Assembly: GCF_000960475.2 (NCBI RefSeq) | Contig: NZ_JZDQ02000018.1 | Span: 53,244 to 117,243 of the forward strand | Source: Nocardioides luteus | GTDB lineage: Bacteria > Actinomycetota > Actinomycetes > Propionibacteriales > Nocardioidaceae | Reading direction: 5' to 3' | Length of the DNA: 64,000 bases | Shown: positions 54,813 to 63,932 of the stretch, piece by piece | How the letters are laid out: every line of letters starts with the position of its first letter | Position numbering within the stretch: position 1 is the stretch's first letter | Notes under the pieces: generated by a model | Told to the model about the DNA's origin: nothing | The model's database searches: none | The model's input: only the letters and a program-made list of their open reading frames with translations | Position numbers and translations under genes: made by a program

Positions 54813-56105
54813 CTAGGCGGACTTCTTCTTGGTTTCCTTCTCGCGAGGAACCAGGGTCGGCATCTCGCCGTCCTCGACCACCTCGCGGGTCACGATCACC
54901 TTGCCGACGTCGCCGCGGGAGGGCACGTCGTACATCACGTAGAGGAGAACCTCCTCGATGATCGCCCGCAGGCCTCGGGCACCGGTGCCACGTTCGAGGG
55001 CCTTGTCGGCGATGGCGGTGACCGCGTCCTCGGTGAACTCGAGGTCGACACCGTCGAGGTCGAAGAGCTTCTGGTACTGCTTCACCAGGGCGTTACGCGG
55101 CTCAGTCAGGATCTTGACCAGCGCGGCCTGGTCGAGCTTCTCGACGCTCGCGATCAGCGGCAGCCGGCCGATGAACTCCGGGATGAGCCCGAACTTGGTG
55201 AGGTCCTCGGGGCGCACCAGCTTGAGCAGGTCCTCGGACTCCTTCTCGGCCTTGCCGCGCACCTCAGCGGTGAAGCCGAGCGTCTTCTTGCCGACGCGCT
55301 GCTCGATGATGTGCTCCAGACCGGCGAAGGCGCCACCCACCACGAAGAGGATGTTGGTGGTGTCGATCTGGATGAACTCCTGGTGGGGATGCTTGCGGCC
55401 ACCCTGCGGCGGGACCGAGGCGGTGGTGCCCTCGATGATCTTCAGCAGCGCCTGCTGCACGCCCTCACCGGAGACGTCACGAGTGATCGAGGGGTTCTCC
55501 GCCTTGCGGGCGACCTTGTCGATCTCGTCGATGTAGATGATGCCGGTCTCGGCCTTCTTGACGTCGTAGTCGGCGGCCTGGATCAGCTTGAGGAGGATGT
55601 TCTCGACGTCCTCACCGACGTAGCCCGCCTCGGTCAGCGCGGTGGCGTCGGCGATCGCGAACGGGACGTTGAGCATCCGCGCCAGCGTCTGCGCCAGGTA
55701 GGTCTTGCCGCATCCGGTCGGGCCGATCACCAAGATGTTGGACTTGGCGACCTCGACCTGCTCCTCCTTGGCGTGCTTGCCGGGGCCCTGCGGGCCGCCG
55801 GGCTGCAGGCCGGCCTGGACGCGCTTGTAGTGGTTGTAGACCGCCACCGCGAGCGACTTCTTGGCCTGCTCCTGGCCGATGACGTAGGAGTTGAGGAAGT
55901 CGAAGATCTCCTTCGGCTTGGGGAGGTCGGCGATCTCCACCTCGGAGCCCTCGTTGAGCTCCTCCTCGATGATCTCGTTGCAGAGGTCGATGCACTCGTC
56001 GCAGATGTAGACGCCGGGACCCGCGATGAGCTTCTTGACCTGCTTCTGGCTCTTCCCGCAGAAGGAGCACTTCAGCAGGTCACCTCCGTCGCCGATGCGT
56101 GCCAC
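54813..56105 (-). CDS. clpX: ATP-dependent Clp protease ATP-binding subunit ClpX
   Basis: 430 residues. Unfoldase that feeds tagged proteins to ClpP. N-terminal zinc domain ([19 protein letters not shown], then CDECIDLC), Walker [12 protein letters not shown], Walker [11 protein letters not shown], and the ClpP-docking and pore loops in the AAA+ core. The C-terminus ends KKSA. It follows clpP2 by 100 bp that include a hairpin, so it may have its own promoter. Confidence 0.97.
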   Translation of the reverse strand: MARIGDGGDLLKCSFCGKSQKQVKKLIAGPGVYICDECIDLCNEIIEEELNEGSEVEIADLPKPKEIFDFLNSYVIGQEQAKKSLAVAVYNHYKRVQAGLQPGGPQGPGKHAKEEQVEVAKSNILVIGPTGCGKTYLAQTLARMLNVPFAIADATALTEAGYVGEDVENILLKLIQAADYDVKKAETGIIYIDEIDKVARKAENPSITRDVSGEGVQQALLKIIEGTTASVPPQGGRKHPHQEFIQIDTTNILFVVGGAFAGLEHIIEQRVGKKTLGFTAEVRGKAEKESEDLLKLVRPEDLTKFGLIPEFIGRLPLIASVEKLDQAALVKILTEPRNALVKQYQKLFDLDGVDLEFTEDAVTAIADKALERGTGARGLRAIIEEVLLYVMYDVPSRGDVGKVIVTREVVEDGEMPTLVPREKETKKKSA

Positions 56106-56160
56106 GCGTGGCCTTCCTTCCCCGACTTGTGCTGCTAGGTCCGAATAGTTACTGACGGTA

Positions 56161-56197
56161 CCCCGCGCCGCGCCTTCTGTGTGGGAGCGGCGCGGGG
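56161..56197 (-). terminator. Hairpin between clpP2 and clpX
   Basis: Perfect 11-bp stem (56161-56171 with 56187-56197), 8 bases past the clpP2 stop. It probably ends or attenuates clpP1P2 transcripts before clpX. Confidence 0.75.
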
Positions 56198-56205
56198 CCC
56201 GATGG

Positions 56206-56811
56206 TCAAACGAGCTGCGGCGTCTTGAGCGACTCGAGCACCGAGTCGATCAGGCCGTACTCCACCGCCTGCGCGGCGGTGAGGATCTTGTCGCGCTCGA
56301 TGTCGTGGCTCACCTCGTCCATCGACTTGCCGCTGTGGTCGGCGATCATCTTCTCGAGCAGCTCACGCATCCGGAGGATCTCGTTGGCCTGGATCTCGAT
56401 GTCGGAGGTCTGGCCGAAGGTGCCCTCGGTGTAGGGCTGGTGGATCAGGATGCGGCTGTTGGGCAGCGCCATCCGCTTGCCCTTGGAACCCGCGCCCAGC
56501 AGGATCGCGGCGGCCGAGGCGGCCTGACCGATGCAGACGGTCTGCACGTCCGGCTTGATGAACTGCATCGTGTCGTAGATCGCGGTGCAGGCCGTGAACG
56601 AGCCACCCGGGCTGTTGATGTAGATCGAGATGTCCTGGTCCGGGTTCATCGACTGCAGGCAGAGCAGCTGGGCGATGACCGCGTTGGCGACATCGTCGCT
56701 GATCGGGGTGCCCAGGTAGATGATCCGGTCCTCGAAGAGCTTGGCGTAGGGGTCGATCCGGCGGACGCCGTAGGACGTACGCTCCTCCCACTGCGGGATG
56801 TAGTAGTTCAT
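56206..56811 (-). CDS. clpP2: ATP-dependent Clp protease proteolytic subunit ClpP2
   Basis: 201 residues, serine protease with the catalytic Ser in [12 protein letters not shown], His in [17 protein letters not shown] and Asp in [37 protein letters not shown] marks the handle region. Actinobacteria use two different ClpP subunits in one mixed tetradecamer; [20 protein letters not shown] at the N-terminus is of the ClpP2 kind. Its ATG lies four bases from the clpP1 stop. Confidence 0.97.
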   Translation of the reverse strand: MNYYIPQWEERTSYGVRRIDPYAKLFEDRIIYLGTPISDDVANAVIAQLLCLQSMNPDQDISIYINSPGGSFTACTAIYDTMQFIKPDVQTVCIGQAASAAAILLGAGSKGKRMALPNSRILIHQPYTEGTFGQTSDIEIQANEILRMRELLEKMIADHSGKSMDEVSHDIERDKILTAAQAVEYGLIDSVLESLKTPQLV

Positions 56812-56815
56812 GTCC

Positions 56816-57484
56816 TCAGTCCTTCTTGTGGGCGGGGCGGCCCTCGTCGGAGGCTTCCTTCGCACTCTTGATGACCTGGTCGACCAGGCCGTAGTCGAGC
56901 GCCTCGGCAGCGGTGAACCAGCGGTCACGGTCGGCGTCGACGGTGACCTGCTCGACGCTCTGGCCGGTGTGCTCGCTGATCAGCTCCAGCAGCACCTTCT
57001 TGATGTGCAGCGACTGCTGGGCCTGGATCTTGATGTCGGAGGCCGAGCCGCCCATGCCCGAGGAGGGCTGGTGCATCATGATCCGCGCGTGGGGCAGTGC
57101 GTAGCGCTTGCCCTTCGCGCCGGCGCAGAGCAGGAACTGACCCATCGAGGCGGCCAGGCCCATGCCGACGGTGGCCACGTCGTTGGGGATGTAGTTCATC
57201 GTGTCGTAGATGGCCATACCGGCATCCACCGAGCCACCGGGCGAGTTGATGTGAAGGAAGATGTCGGCCTCGGGGTCCTCCGCGGAGAGCAGCAGGAGCT
57301 GCGCGCAGATCGCGTTCGCGTTCTGGTCGCGGACCTCGGAGCCGAGGAAGACGATGCGCTCCCGCAGCAGTCGGTTGTAGATGTTGTCGTCGAGAAGGCT
57401 CAGACCGCCGCCGTTGCCGCCCAGGCTCGGGGAGAGCCCTGGGGCACCGGCGTGAGCGTCAGCCGCGCTGGAGTCGATGTTCAC
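56816..57484 (-). CDS. clpP1: ATP-dependent Clp protease proteolytic subunit ClpP1
   Basis: About 222 residues from GTG 57484 (a GTG at 57520 would add twelve). Catalytic Ser in [11 protein letters not shown], His in [17 protein letters not shown] and Asp in [21 protein letters not shown] are intact. [20 protein letters not shown] is typical of ClpP1. The N-terminal 35 residues before the conserved part are Gly/Ala/Ser-rich and probably processed. Cotranscribed with clpP2. A hydrolase-like gene lies just upstream. Confidence 0.96.
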   Translation of the reverse strand: MNIDSSAADAHAGAPGLSPSLGGNGGGLSLLDDNIYNRLLRERIVFLGSEVRDQNANAICAQLLLLSAEDPEADIFLHINSPGGSVDAGMAIYDTMNYIPNDVATVGMGLAASMGQFLLCAGAKGKRYALPHARIMMHQPSSGMGGSASDIKIQAQQSLHIKKVLLELISEHTGQSVEQVTVDADRDRWFTAAEALDYGLVDQVIKSAKEASDEGRPAHKKD

Positions 57485-57556
57485 AGGATCGACACTAGCC
57501 GCCGCAGCCGGTTGTTCCACGGCTGGTGTGCCAATGTTCGCCGACGGCGTATTCGC

Positions 57557-58615
57557 TCAGGCCAGCCAGCGCAGCAGCGCGTCGTGCACCGCCGGGTGGT
57601 TCGACAGCGGCGTCTCCGCGGTCGAGAGCGTGAAGCGCTCCGCGGTCGGGAACAGGTCACGCACCCGACGCGATCGCAGTGGCGTCTTGTGGCGCCACCA
57701 CAGCATCTCCCCGAAGAGACGCCCGACCCGGTTGGGTCGCGAGGTCGCCTTGTCGGTGACGAGCAGGTAGTCGACGTCCGGTCGCGGCGGCAGCATCGCC
57801 TCGTCGTCCCCGACGACCACGATCCCGGCGAGATGCTCGTCGAGCTGCTTGCCGACGCCACCCGAGATCGGGGCGGAGGTGACCGCGTAGGGGGTCGTGC
57901 CGAGGGCGATGAGCTCGGAGACGTACGTCGTCCAGGGGCGCGGCCCGGCGGTCGCCACCCCGAGCGCGTTGCGGGCGATCAGACCACCACCGGCGTAGCC
58001 GACCAGGACGATGCGGGGGTCACCGGCGGCGTCGATGCGCGACTCCGTCGCGAGGGCGTCGACGCACTCCTGGATCCGGCTGCTGAGCGCCACCGCGGCC
58101 GGCACCGACTTGCTGCCGGCCGAGACGTGCATGTGCAACGGCATCCAGCCGAGCAGCTCGGCCAGCCGGTCGGCGTACGTCGCTCCGGTCGTCTGCGAGC
58201 CCCCCTGCCACACGGTCTCGTCCTTGCCCGCCGGCGGGATCAGGACCAGGATCCGAGGAGCTGTCCCGGTCTGTCGCTGGGCGGCGGCCCACTCGCGCGG
58301 GCTGACCATGCGGCCGTCGTGGTGGACCGCGACAGCCGGACCGGAGTCGGTGTTGACGACGCCCCGGATGATCGGGGTCGCCAGCGCGAACGGGGCGGCG
58401 AACGGCCGGCGGGCGAAGGCGGTGATCCGCCAGGCGAGCTTGGCCAGTCCGACCAGACCGGCCACCTTGCCCTGACCGCGGTCGAGCTGCTCCCCGGCGT
58501 CGGGGTCCATCGGAGTGTCCTCGACGTTGAGGACCACGGCGCGGACGGTCTCGGGGCTGGAGGTCACGCTGGAAGCGTAGAGCCTCCGCACCGGCGACAG
58601 GTCGATCCGTGCCAC
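57557..58615 (-). CDS. Alpha/beta-hydrolase-like protein lacking the nucleophile serine
   Basis: 352 residues. The order RILVLIPPAGKDETVW (first strand), a central VLVGYAGGGLIARNALGVA and a C-terminal NHPAVHDALLRWLA is that of lipase/PGAP1-type hydrolases: oxyanion strand, nucleophile elbow, terminal histidine. The elbow G-x-S-x-G has Ala208 instead of serine, read directly from the GCC codon. The protein is therefore probably not a normal serine hydrolase and may bind a ligand or partner. Starts with GTG; GTG 58567 is an alternative. Sits between tig and clpP1, an insertion in the usual order. Confidence 0.75.
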   Translation of the reverse strand: MARIDLSPVRRLYASSVTSSPETVRAVVLNVEDTPMDPDAGEQLDRGQGKVAGLVGLAKLAWRITAFARRPFAAPFALATPIIRGVVNTDSGPAVAVHHDGRMVSPREWAAAQRQTGTAPRILVLIPPAGKDETVWQGGSQTTGATYADRLAELLGWMPLHMHVSAGSKSVPAAVALSSRIQECVDALATESRIDAAGDPRIVLVGYAGGGLIARNALGVATAGPRPWTTYVSELIALGTTPYAVTSAPISGGVGKQLDEHLAGIVVVGDDEAMLPPRPDVDYLLVTDKATSRPNRVGRLFGEMLWWRHKTPLRSRRVRDLFPTAERFTLSTAETPLSNHPAVHDALLRWLA

Positions 58616-58775
58616 CTGAACGGACGGTCTGTGTCTCAGATCACAGGGCGGCGACCGCGTTCCGTACGTTTGCGTTCACTCACACGTATGGTGTCCGTGA
58701 TGCTGTTGTTACTGGTGTTGCGTGACGATGGCGGTCCTCTCGGGTTACCGTCGGATAGGGAAGGGGGTGTCGGCC

Positions 58776-59528
58776 GTGGGGGACGAGGAGGAGTCACGCT
58801 GCCCGTCGTGCGGCGACACCCTGCTGCCCGGCGCTCTCTACTGCATCGGCTGCGGCGCCTCGCGGCTGGCTCCCCCGGCGCAGCACCGTCCGCTCTTCGT
58901 CGACGAGCTCGGCGACGAGGCGGCCACGCCCCGCAGCACCCGGGGCTACTTTTTCGAGGACGCTCCCCCGCCGCCCGCGCGGCGCACGGGACGCACCGCG
59001 CCGATCCTGGTGATGATCGCGGTGCTGGTGCTCGTCGCCGGCGTGCTGGGGTTCGTCTTCGGCAAGGACGGTGCCGGCCCCGAACAGTCCGAGGCGGAGC
59101 CTTCGAGCGAGCCCACCACGAGCGAGCCCTCGAGCGTGCCTTCCGTGGACCCGGACGCTCCTCCGGAGGACCAGCTGCTCCGCATCTCCCGGCTCGACAC
59201 CGAGGCCGCCACCAAGCTCATCGGCACCTGGATCCCCCAGCTCGCGGCCGTCGGCGCGGGTGACGGCGGCGACGTCGACTGGCACCGCGCCCTGACCCGC
59301 TACCAGGAGCTCAAGACCGACCACCCCGACGTGCTGCTCCTCGACACCGGCGAGTGGCCGAGCTCGTATGTGAAGCCGGGGATGTACGCCGTCGTCGTGC
59401 CCTATCCCAGCGACACCTCCGCTCCCGCGCTCGAGTGGTGTGTCGAGCAGGGCCTGTCGGCGACGAACTGCGCGGCCAAGCACCTGGAGGTCTACGGCGA
59501 CCCGACGGACAACTACGACGCGCAGTAG
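58776..59528 (+). CDS. Zinc-ribbon membrane protein of unknown function
   Basis: About 250 residues from GTG 58776, chosen because AAGGGGG lies nine bases before it; ATG 58722 is possible. An N-terminal zinc ribbon (CPSCGDTLLPGALYCIGCG) is followed by a proline-rich stretch, one transmembrane helix (about 72-92, ILVMIAVLVLVAGVLGFVFG), a Ser/Glu/Pro linker and an outside domain with LISTWIPQ-like KLIGTWIPQLAAVGAG, VKPGMYAVVVPYPSD and two cysteines near the end. Similar zinc-ribbon/TM/extracellular-domain proteins in actinobacteria are uncharacterised; the outer domain might sense the cell surface. Convergent with tig. Confidence 0.75.
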   Translation: MGDEEESRCPSCGDTLLPGALYCIGCGASRLAPPAQHRPLFVDELGDEAATPRSTRGYFFEDAPPPPARRTGRTAPILVMIAVLVLVAGVLGFVFGKDGAGPEQSEAEPSSEPTTSEPSSVPSVDPDAPPEDQLLRISRLDTEAATKLIGTWIPQLAAVGAGDGGDVDWHRALTRYQELKTDHPDVLLLDTGEWPSSYVKPGMYAVVVPYPSDTSAPALEWCVEQGLSATNCAAKHLEVYGDPTDNYDAQ

Positions 59529-59541
59529 CCCCAGAACGAAA

Positions 59542-59570
59542 CCGCCCCTGCCCGGTTCGGGCAGGGGCGG
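59542..59570. terminator. Bidirectional terminator between zinc-ribbon gene and tig
   Basis: Perfect 13-bp stem (59542-59554 with 59558-59570) and a three-base loop, 13 and 17 bases from the two converging stops. Confidence 0.9.
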
Positions 59571-59587
59571 CGTACGTCTGGGAGAGA

Positions 59588-60979
59588 TCAGGCGTCGGCC
59601 TTCTCGGTCTCCTCGGCGGGAGCCTCGGCCTCGGCCTCCGGCTCGTCCTCACCGATGGTGCCGTCGGGGCGGAGGTTCTTCAGCTCGACGTGGTTGCCGG
59701 ACTCGTCGGTGACCTTGGCGGCCTCGACCAGCTGGGCCAGCGCCTTGCCGCGCAGGATCTCCTGGACCAGCTCGGGCACGTGGTTGTGCTCGAGCATGTG
59801 GTTGACGAACTCCTGCGGGTCCTGGCCGGACTGCTGCGCACGGCGCATCATGTGCTCGGTCAGCTCCTGCTGCTCGACCCCGATCTCCTTCTCCTTGGCG
59901 ATCTGGTCGAGGATCAGCTGAGCGGCGACGGCGTCACGGACACGGCGCTCGAGGTCGGCCTCGAACTCCTCGATCGTCTGGCCCTCGTCCTCGAGGTACT
60001 TGTCGAAGGTCAGGCCGGCGAAGCCGAGCTGCTGCTCGATGCCCTGGCGGCGGGCGTTGAGCTCCTCGGTCACGATGGTCTCGGGCAGCGGCACCTCGAC
60101 CTTCTCCAGGAGGGCCTCCAGCACGGCGTCACGGGCGGCGGCGGCCTGCTCGAGGCGCTTGCCGTTGCCGAGGCGGCCGCGGACGTCCTCCTCGAGCTCC
60201 TTGACGGTGTCGAACTCGCTGGCGAGCTGGGCGAAGTCGTCGTCGTAGGCCGGGAGCTCCTGCTCCTGCACCTGGTTGACGGTGACGTTGACGTCGACCT
60301 CCTGGCCGATCAGCTCACCGCCCACGAGGGTGCTCTTGAAGTCGGCGGACTCGCCCGCGGACAGACCGGTGATGGCCTCGTCCAGGCCGTCGAGCATGCC
60401 GCCCTTGCCGACCTGATAGCTCATCCCGACAGCCTCGGCGCCGTCGACGTCCTCGCCGTCCTTGGTCGCCTTCAGGTCGATGACCACGAAGTCACCGTCG
60501 GCGGCGGGGCGCTCGACGTCCTTGAGGGTGCCGAAGCGCTCACGCATCGCCTGGATCTGCTCCTCGACGTCGGCGTCGGTGAGCTCGATGTCCTCGACCT
60601 TGGCCTCGATGCCCTCGTAGTCGGGCAGCGTGATCTCGGGCTTGACGTCGACCTCGGCGGTGAACTCCAGGGCCTCGTTGTCCTCGAGCTTGGTGACCTC
60701 GATCTCGGGCTGCGCGAGCGGCTCGAGCGAGTTCTCCTGAAGGGCGTCGAAGTACATCTGCGGGAGGACGTTGTTGACCGCCTCGGAGAGCACCGCACCG
60801 CGGCCGACCTGCTTGTCGATCACCTGGGGCGGGACCTTGCCACGGCGGAAGCCGGGGACATTGATCTGCTTGGCGATCTGCTTGTACGCCGCGTCGAGGC
60901 TCGGCTTGAGCTCCTCGAAGGGCACCTCGACGGTCAGCTTGGCCCGGGTCGGGCTCAACGTCTCGACGGCGCTCTTCAC
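59588..60979 (-). CDS. tig: Trigger factor (ribosome-bound chaperone)
   Basis: 463 residues from GTG 60979 with AGGAG seven to eleven bases before it. The ribosome-binding signature is VPGFRRGKVPPQVIDKQVGR; the FKBP-type domain (about 150-240) has GDFVVIDLKATKDGEDVDGA and GLDEAITGLSAGE. A helical C-terminal cradle and an acidic Ala/Glu tail follow. The upstream tRNA genes and downstream clpP1P2 are the standard actinobacterial neighbours. Confidence 0.96.
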   Translation of the reverse strand: MKSAVETLSPTRAKLTVEVPFEELKPSLDAAYKQIAKQINVPGFRRGKVPPQVIDKQVGRGAVLSEAVNNVLPQMYFDALQENSLEPLAQPEIEVTKLEDNEALEFTAEVDVKPEITLPDYEGIEAKVEDIELTDADVEEQIQAMRERFGTLKDVERPAADGDFVVIDLKATKDGEDVDGAEAVGMSYQVGKGGMLDGLDEAITGLSAGESADFKSTLVGGELIGQEVDVNVTVNQVQEQELPAYDDDFAQLASEFDTVKELEEDVRGRLGNGKRLEQAAAARDAVLEALLEKVEVPLPETIVTEELNARRQGIEQQLGFAGLTFDKYLEDEGQTIEEFEADLERRVRDAVAAQLILDQIAKEKEIGVEQQELTEHMMRRAQQSGQDPQEFVNHMLEHNHVPELVQEILRGKALAQLVEAAKVTDESGNHVELKNLRPDGTIGEDEPEAEAEAPAEETEKADA

Positions 60980-61049
60980 AGGGTGTCTCCTGTCGTTGGT
61001 TCTTAGATGGTGTCGCGTGCAGGGGGCTGTACGGATTTTCAGGGGAGTG

Positions 61050-61122
61050 TCGGGGCGACAGGACTCGAACCTGCGGTCTCCTGCTCCCAAAGCAGGCGCG
61101 CTAGCCACTACGCTACGCCCCG
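61050..61122 (-). tRNA. tRNA-Pro (anticodon UGG)
   Basis: Reads CGGGGCG as acceptor 5' strand, pairing with CGCCCCG. The anticodon arm is CCTGC-TTTGGGA-GCAGG, anticodon TGG. The T-loop GGTTCGAGTCC is standard. CCA is not encoded. It lies 70 bp upstream of tig. Confidence 0.95.
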
Positions 61123-61161
61123 TCAAGGGCCCCTCCCCAATCAGCGGGAAGTGCCACTTGG

Positions 61162-61232
61162 AGCGGATGACGGGAATCGAACCCGCGTAATCAGTTTGGA
61201 AGACTGAGGCTCTACCATTGAGCTACATCCGC
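61162..61232 (-). tRNA. tRNA-Gly (anticodon UCC)
   Basis: Acceptor GCGGATG pairs with CATCCGC; the anticodon loop is CTTCCAA, anticodon TCC; the T-loop is GGTTCGATTCC. CCA not encoded. It lies 39 bp before tRNA-Pro on the same strand, so the two are probably one transcript. Confidence 0.95.
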
Positions 61233-61337
61233 GTACGCGAGAGCCAGCGCCCTCGTGCGACCCGCGAAATCCTGCCATAGATCTGACTCACACCTGTAAC
61301 CGGCTCCCCTACCGGTGGGTTCGAGCGGTCGGATCGG

Positions 61338-62414
61338 TCAGCGTCTGCCGACCGCGACGAGCGCACGATCGTCGGAGCTGGCGCTCAGTCCCTCGAGCAG
61401 ACGGCGCGCTCCCCCGCCTCGTCCGGTGACCGCGAGATGGTCGGCGGTGGCGACCAGGTTGCCGATGCCGTGCTCGAGGTCGACGCCCCGTGCCTCCACC
61501 ACGCCGTCGGTGTAGAGCATCACCATGTCGCCCACACCGAGCACGCCCTCGCAGGCGTCGAAGTCGACGTCGTCGATGAGCCCCAGCACCGGACCGTTGC
61601 TCTCCGCCTCCTCCCAGCGGCCGGTGGCGGCACGGCGCACCAGCGCCGGCGGGTGGCCCGCCGTACGGATCTCGTAGGCACCGTTGCCGAGGTCGATCGA
61701 GAGGTAGACCGCGGTGGCGAAGCCCTCCGCCCAGTCCTGGCGGAGCAGGTAGCGGTTGGCGGCGGGCAGGAACTCCGCCGGCGTCACCGCGCCGAGGAGA
61801 CCGCCGAAGGCGCCGGAGAGCTGGAGCGCCCGGGTGCCCGCACGCTCCCCCTTGCCGGAGACGTCCACGACCACGATCTCCAGGCGGTCGTCGGCCCGCG
61901 CGGCCACCACGAAGTCGCCGGCGAACCGGGTGCCGCCCGCAGGGAGGACCGCCGAGTCGGCGAGCCAGCCCGGCGGCATCGGCGGGATGGCGCCCTGATC
62001 GAGCTTGTGGGTCAGGTCGAGCAGCATGAGCTCGTCGCTCAGCCCGCCCACTCCGAGGTAGGTGCGGCGCATCGCGACGAACAGCACGATCGCGCCGAGC
62101 AGGAAGTGCACACCGATGGCGGCGGCGTCGCGGTCGGAGAGCGTGAGCCGGCTGGCGGCCACCACGATCATCACCATCACGAAGACGACGAACCAGCTCA
62201 ACGTACGCGGCCCCAGCAGCACCGCACCCAGCAGCAGCGGCACGGTGAGGACCGCCACCGGGACCACCTGCAGCCAGCCCGTCTGGGCCGCGGCGAGGAC
62301 CGTCAGGACGATGGTGAGCAGGCCGAGCCACAGCACCGCTCGCAGCTCCGGGTCCCGGAACCTGCGGCGGATGGCGTTGCTCCGCAAGCGGTCTGCGAAG
62401 GCATGGCTCGACAT
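61338..62414 (-). CDS. Membrane PP2C-type serine phosphatase (SpoIIE family)
   Basis: 358 residues. The N-terminal 125 residues hold about four to five helices (DPELRAVLWLGLLTIVLTVL onward) with no sensor domain recognised. The C-terminal 200 residues form the SpoIIE/PP2C phosphatase with metal residues in FAGDFVVAARADDRLEIVVV and DVSGKGERAGTRA, then GVGDMVMLYTDGVVEARG and RALVAVGRR. In actinobacteria these usually dephosphorylate anti-sigma-factor antagonists; no such partner gene is next to it. First aspartate (FAGD) and last DGVVE are intact, so activity is likely. Confidence 0.9.
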   Translation of the reverse strand: MSSHAFADRLRSNAIRRRFRDPELRAVLWLGLLTIVLTVLAAAQTGWLQVVPVAVLTVPLLLGAVLLGPRTLSWFVVFVMVMIVVAASRLTLSDRDAAAIGVHFLLGAIVLFVAMRRTYLGVGGLSDELMLLDLTHKLDQGAIPPMPPGWLADSAVLPAGGTRFAGDFVVAARADDRLEIVVVDVSGKGERAGTRALQLSGAFGGLLGAVTPAEFLPAANRYLLRQDWAEGFATAVYLSIDLGNGAYEIRTAGHPPALVRRAATGRWEEAESNGPVLGLIDDVDFDACEGVLGVGDMVMLYTDGVVEARGVDLEHGIGNLVATADHLAVTGRGGGARRLLEGLSASSDDRALVAVGRR

Positions 62415-62480
62415 GGCCTCACTCTAGGTCTCGAGGTGGGGGCTGCGTGGTCGTTCTCGCAGGCCGGAGAGTAGTGCGGG

Positions 62481-63341
62481 CTACTTCTTTACGGTCGTCC
62501 GGGGCTGGTACGCACGCTGGCACTTCGGGCACCAGAACAGGTTGCGCTGCTGCAGCTCGGTGGTGCGTACGCTCGTTCCGCACACCAGGCACGGCTGGCC
62601 GTTGCGGCGATACACATAGACCTCGCCACCGTGATCGTCCTTGCGCGGTGGGCGGCCCATCGCCTCGGGGGTGTGCTCGTCGCGTACGGTGTCGATGCGG
62701 TTCTTCTGGACGCCGAGTTTCATGAGCTCGACCAGGTCGTCCCAGATCGCGTCCCACTGCTGGCGGCGAAGCGTGTTGCCGGGCCGCATCGGGTCGATCC
62801 GGTGCCGGAAGAGCACCTCAGCCCGGTAGACGTTGCCCACCCCGGCCAGGACCGACTGGTCCATCAGCAGCGCGCCGATGGTCGTCCGGCTCCGGCTGAT
62901 CCGGGTCCATGCCCGGCCTGGGTCGGCGTCGTCGCGCAGCGGGTCCGGGCCGAGCTTGGCGACGACCGCGTCCCGCTGGGCCGCGGTGACCAGGTTGCAG
63001 GTGGTCGCGCCGCGCAGGTCGGCGTAGGTCCCACCCTCGGCGGTCGAGCTTGTCGAGACCACCCGCAGGCGAACCTGGCCGACCGGGAGCGGCGGCTCGC
63101 CCGTGTGGGGCTTGAGGTCGAGCTTGCCGTAGAGGCCGAGGTGGATGTGGACGTACTGCTCCCCCGGGAACTCGACGAACAGCTGCTTGCCCCACGCCTC
63201 GGCGCCGGCGACGACCTGGCCGTCGAGGAGCGCGGCGGAGTCGGCGAACCGGCCCTGCGGGCTGCTGACCCGGACCTGCTGGCCGGCGAAGGCATCGCTC
63301 AGGTCGAGCGCGAGACGGTGGAGGGTGTGCCCCTCGGGCAT
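62481..63341 (-). CDS. Fpg/Nei family DNA glycosylase (endonuclease VIII-like)
   Basis: 286 residues. Catalytic Pro2-Glu3 in MPEGHTLHRLALDL, the helix-two-turn-helix segment SRTTIGALLMDQSVLAGVGN with YRAEVLFRHRIDP, and a C-terminal zinc finger (CLVCGTS and CPKC). The MPEGH start places it in the actinobacterial Nei group, which removes oxidised pyrimidines. It begins seven bases after the rpiB stop, an arrangement of operon type. Confidence 0.94.
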   Translation of the reverse strand: MPEGHTLHRLALDLSDAFAGQQVRVSSPQGRFADSAALLDGQVVAGAEAWGKQLFVEFPGEQYVHIHLGLYGKLDLKPHTGEPPLPVGQVRLRVVSTSSTAEGGTYADLRGATTCNLVTAAQRDAVVAKLGPDPLRDDADPGRAWTRISRSRTTIGALLMDQSVLAGVGNVYRAEVLFRHRIDPMRPGNTLRRQQWDAIWDDLVELMKLGVQKNRIDTVRDEHTPEAMGRPPRKDDHGGEVYVYRRNGQPCLVCGTSVRTTELQQRNLFWCPKCQRAYQPRTTVKK

Positions 63342-63348
63342 CCCCGGC

Positions 63349-63867
63349 TCAGTCCTGGTCCTCGGCGGGCCCCAGGCCCTTGGCCGAGTCGGGAAGCGGC
63401 GGGCGTACGCCGTCGGCGTCGTAGGCGTGGAGCTGGTTGATGCGGCGTACGTGGCGCTCGTCCTCGCTGAACGGCTCGGCCAGGAAGATCTCGACGAACT
63501 TCGTCATGTCCTCGAGACTGTGCATCCGGCCACCGACCGCGACGACCTGCGCGTTGTTGTGGTCACGGGCGAGCTTGGCCGTCTCCTCGCTCCACGCGAG
63601 CGCGCAGCGGATCCCGGTCACCTTGTTGGCCGCCATCTGCTCGCCGTTGCCCGAGCCCCCGATCACGACCCCGAGGCTGTCGAGCCCCTTGTCTCGGTCA
63701 CGAGCCACCCCCTCGGCCGCCCGGATGCAGAAGACCGGGTAGTCGTCGAGTGCGTCATAGACGAACGGGCCATGGTCGACAGGCTCGTAGCCCAGCTCCG
63801 TCAGGCGGTTGATCAGGTGGGACTTCAGTTCGAGACCGGCGTGGTCACAGCCGATGTGGACGCGCAT
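63349..63867 (-). CDS. rpiB: Ribose-5-phosphate isomerase B
   Basis: 172 residues, RpiB/LacA/LacB family. Interconverts ribose 5-phosphate and ribulose 5-phosphate. Seen: VHIGCDHAGLELKSHLINRL, VVIGGSGNGEQMAANKV and CALAWSEETAKLARDHNNAQ. The GGSGNGE loop is the mycobacterial type, where a glutamate replaces the catalytic cysteine of the E. coli enzyme. Residues after about 150 are a short extra tail. Upstream of nei in the same transcript. Confidence 0.93.
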   Translation of the reverse strand: MRVHIGCDHAGLELKSHLINRLTELGYEPVDHGPFVYDALDDYPVFCIRAAEGVARDRDKGLDSLGVVIGGSGNGEQMAANKVTGIRCALAWSEETAKLARDHNNAQVVAVGGRMHSLEDMTKFVEIFLAEPFSEDERHVRRINQLHAYDADGVRPPLPDSAKGLGPAEDQD

Positions 63868-63932
63868 GCCACCATCCTCTCCTACCTGTGGCCCATCTTC
63901 GGATTCGGTGGGTTGGTGTTCCTTGAGGGCTG

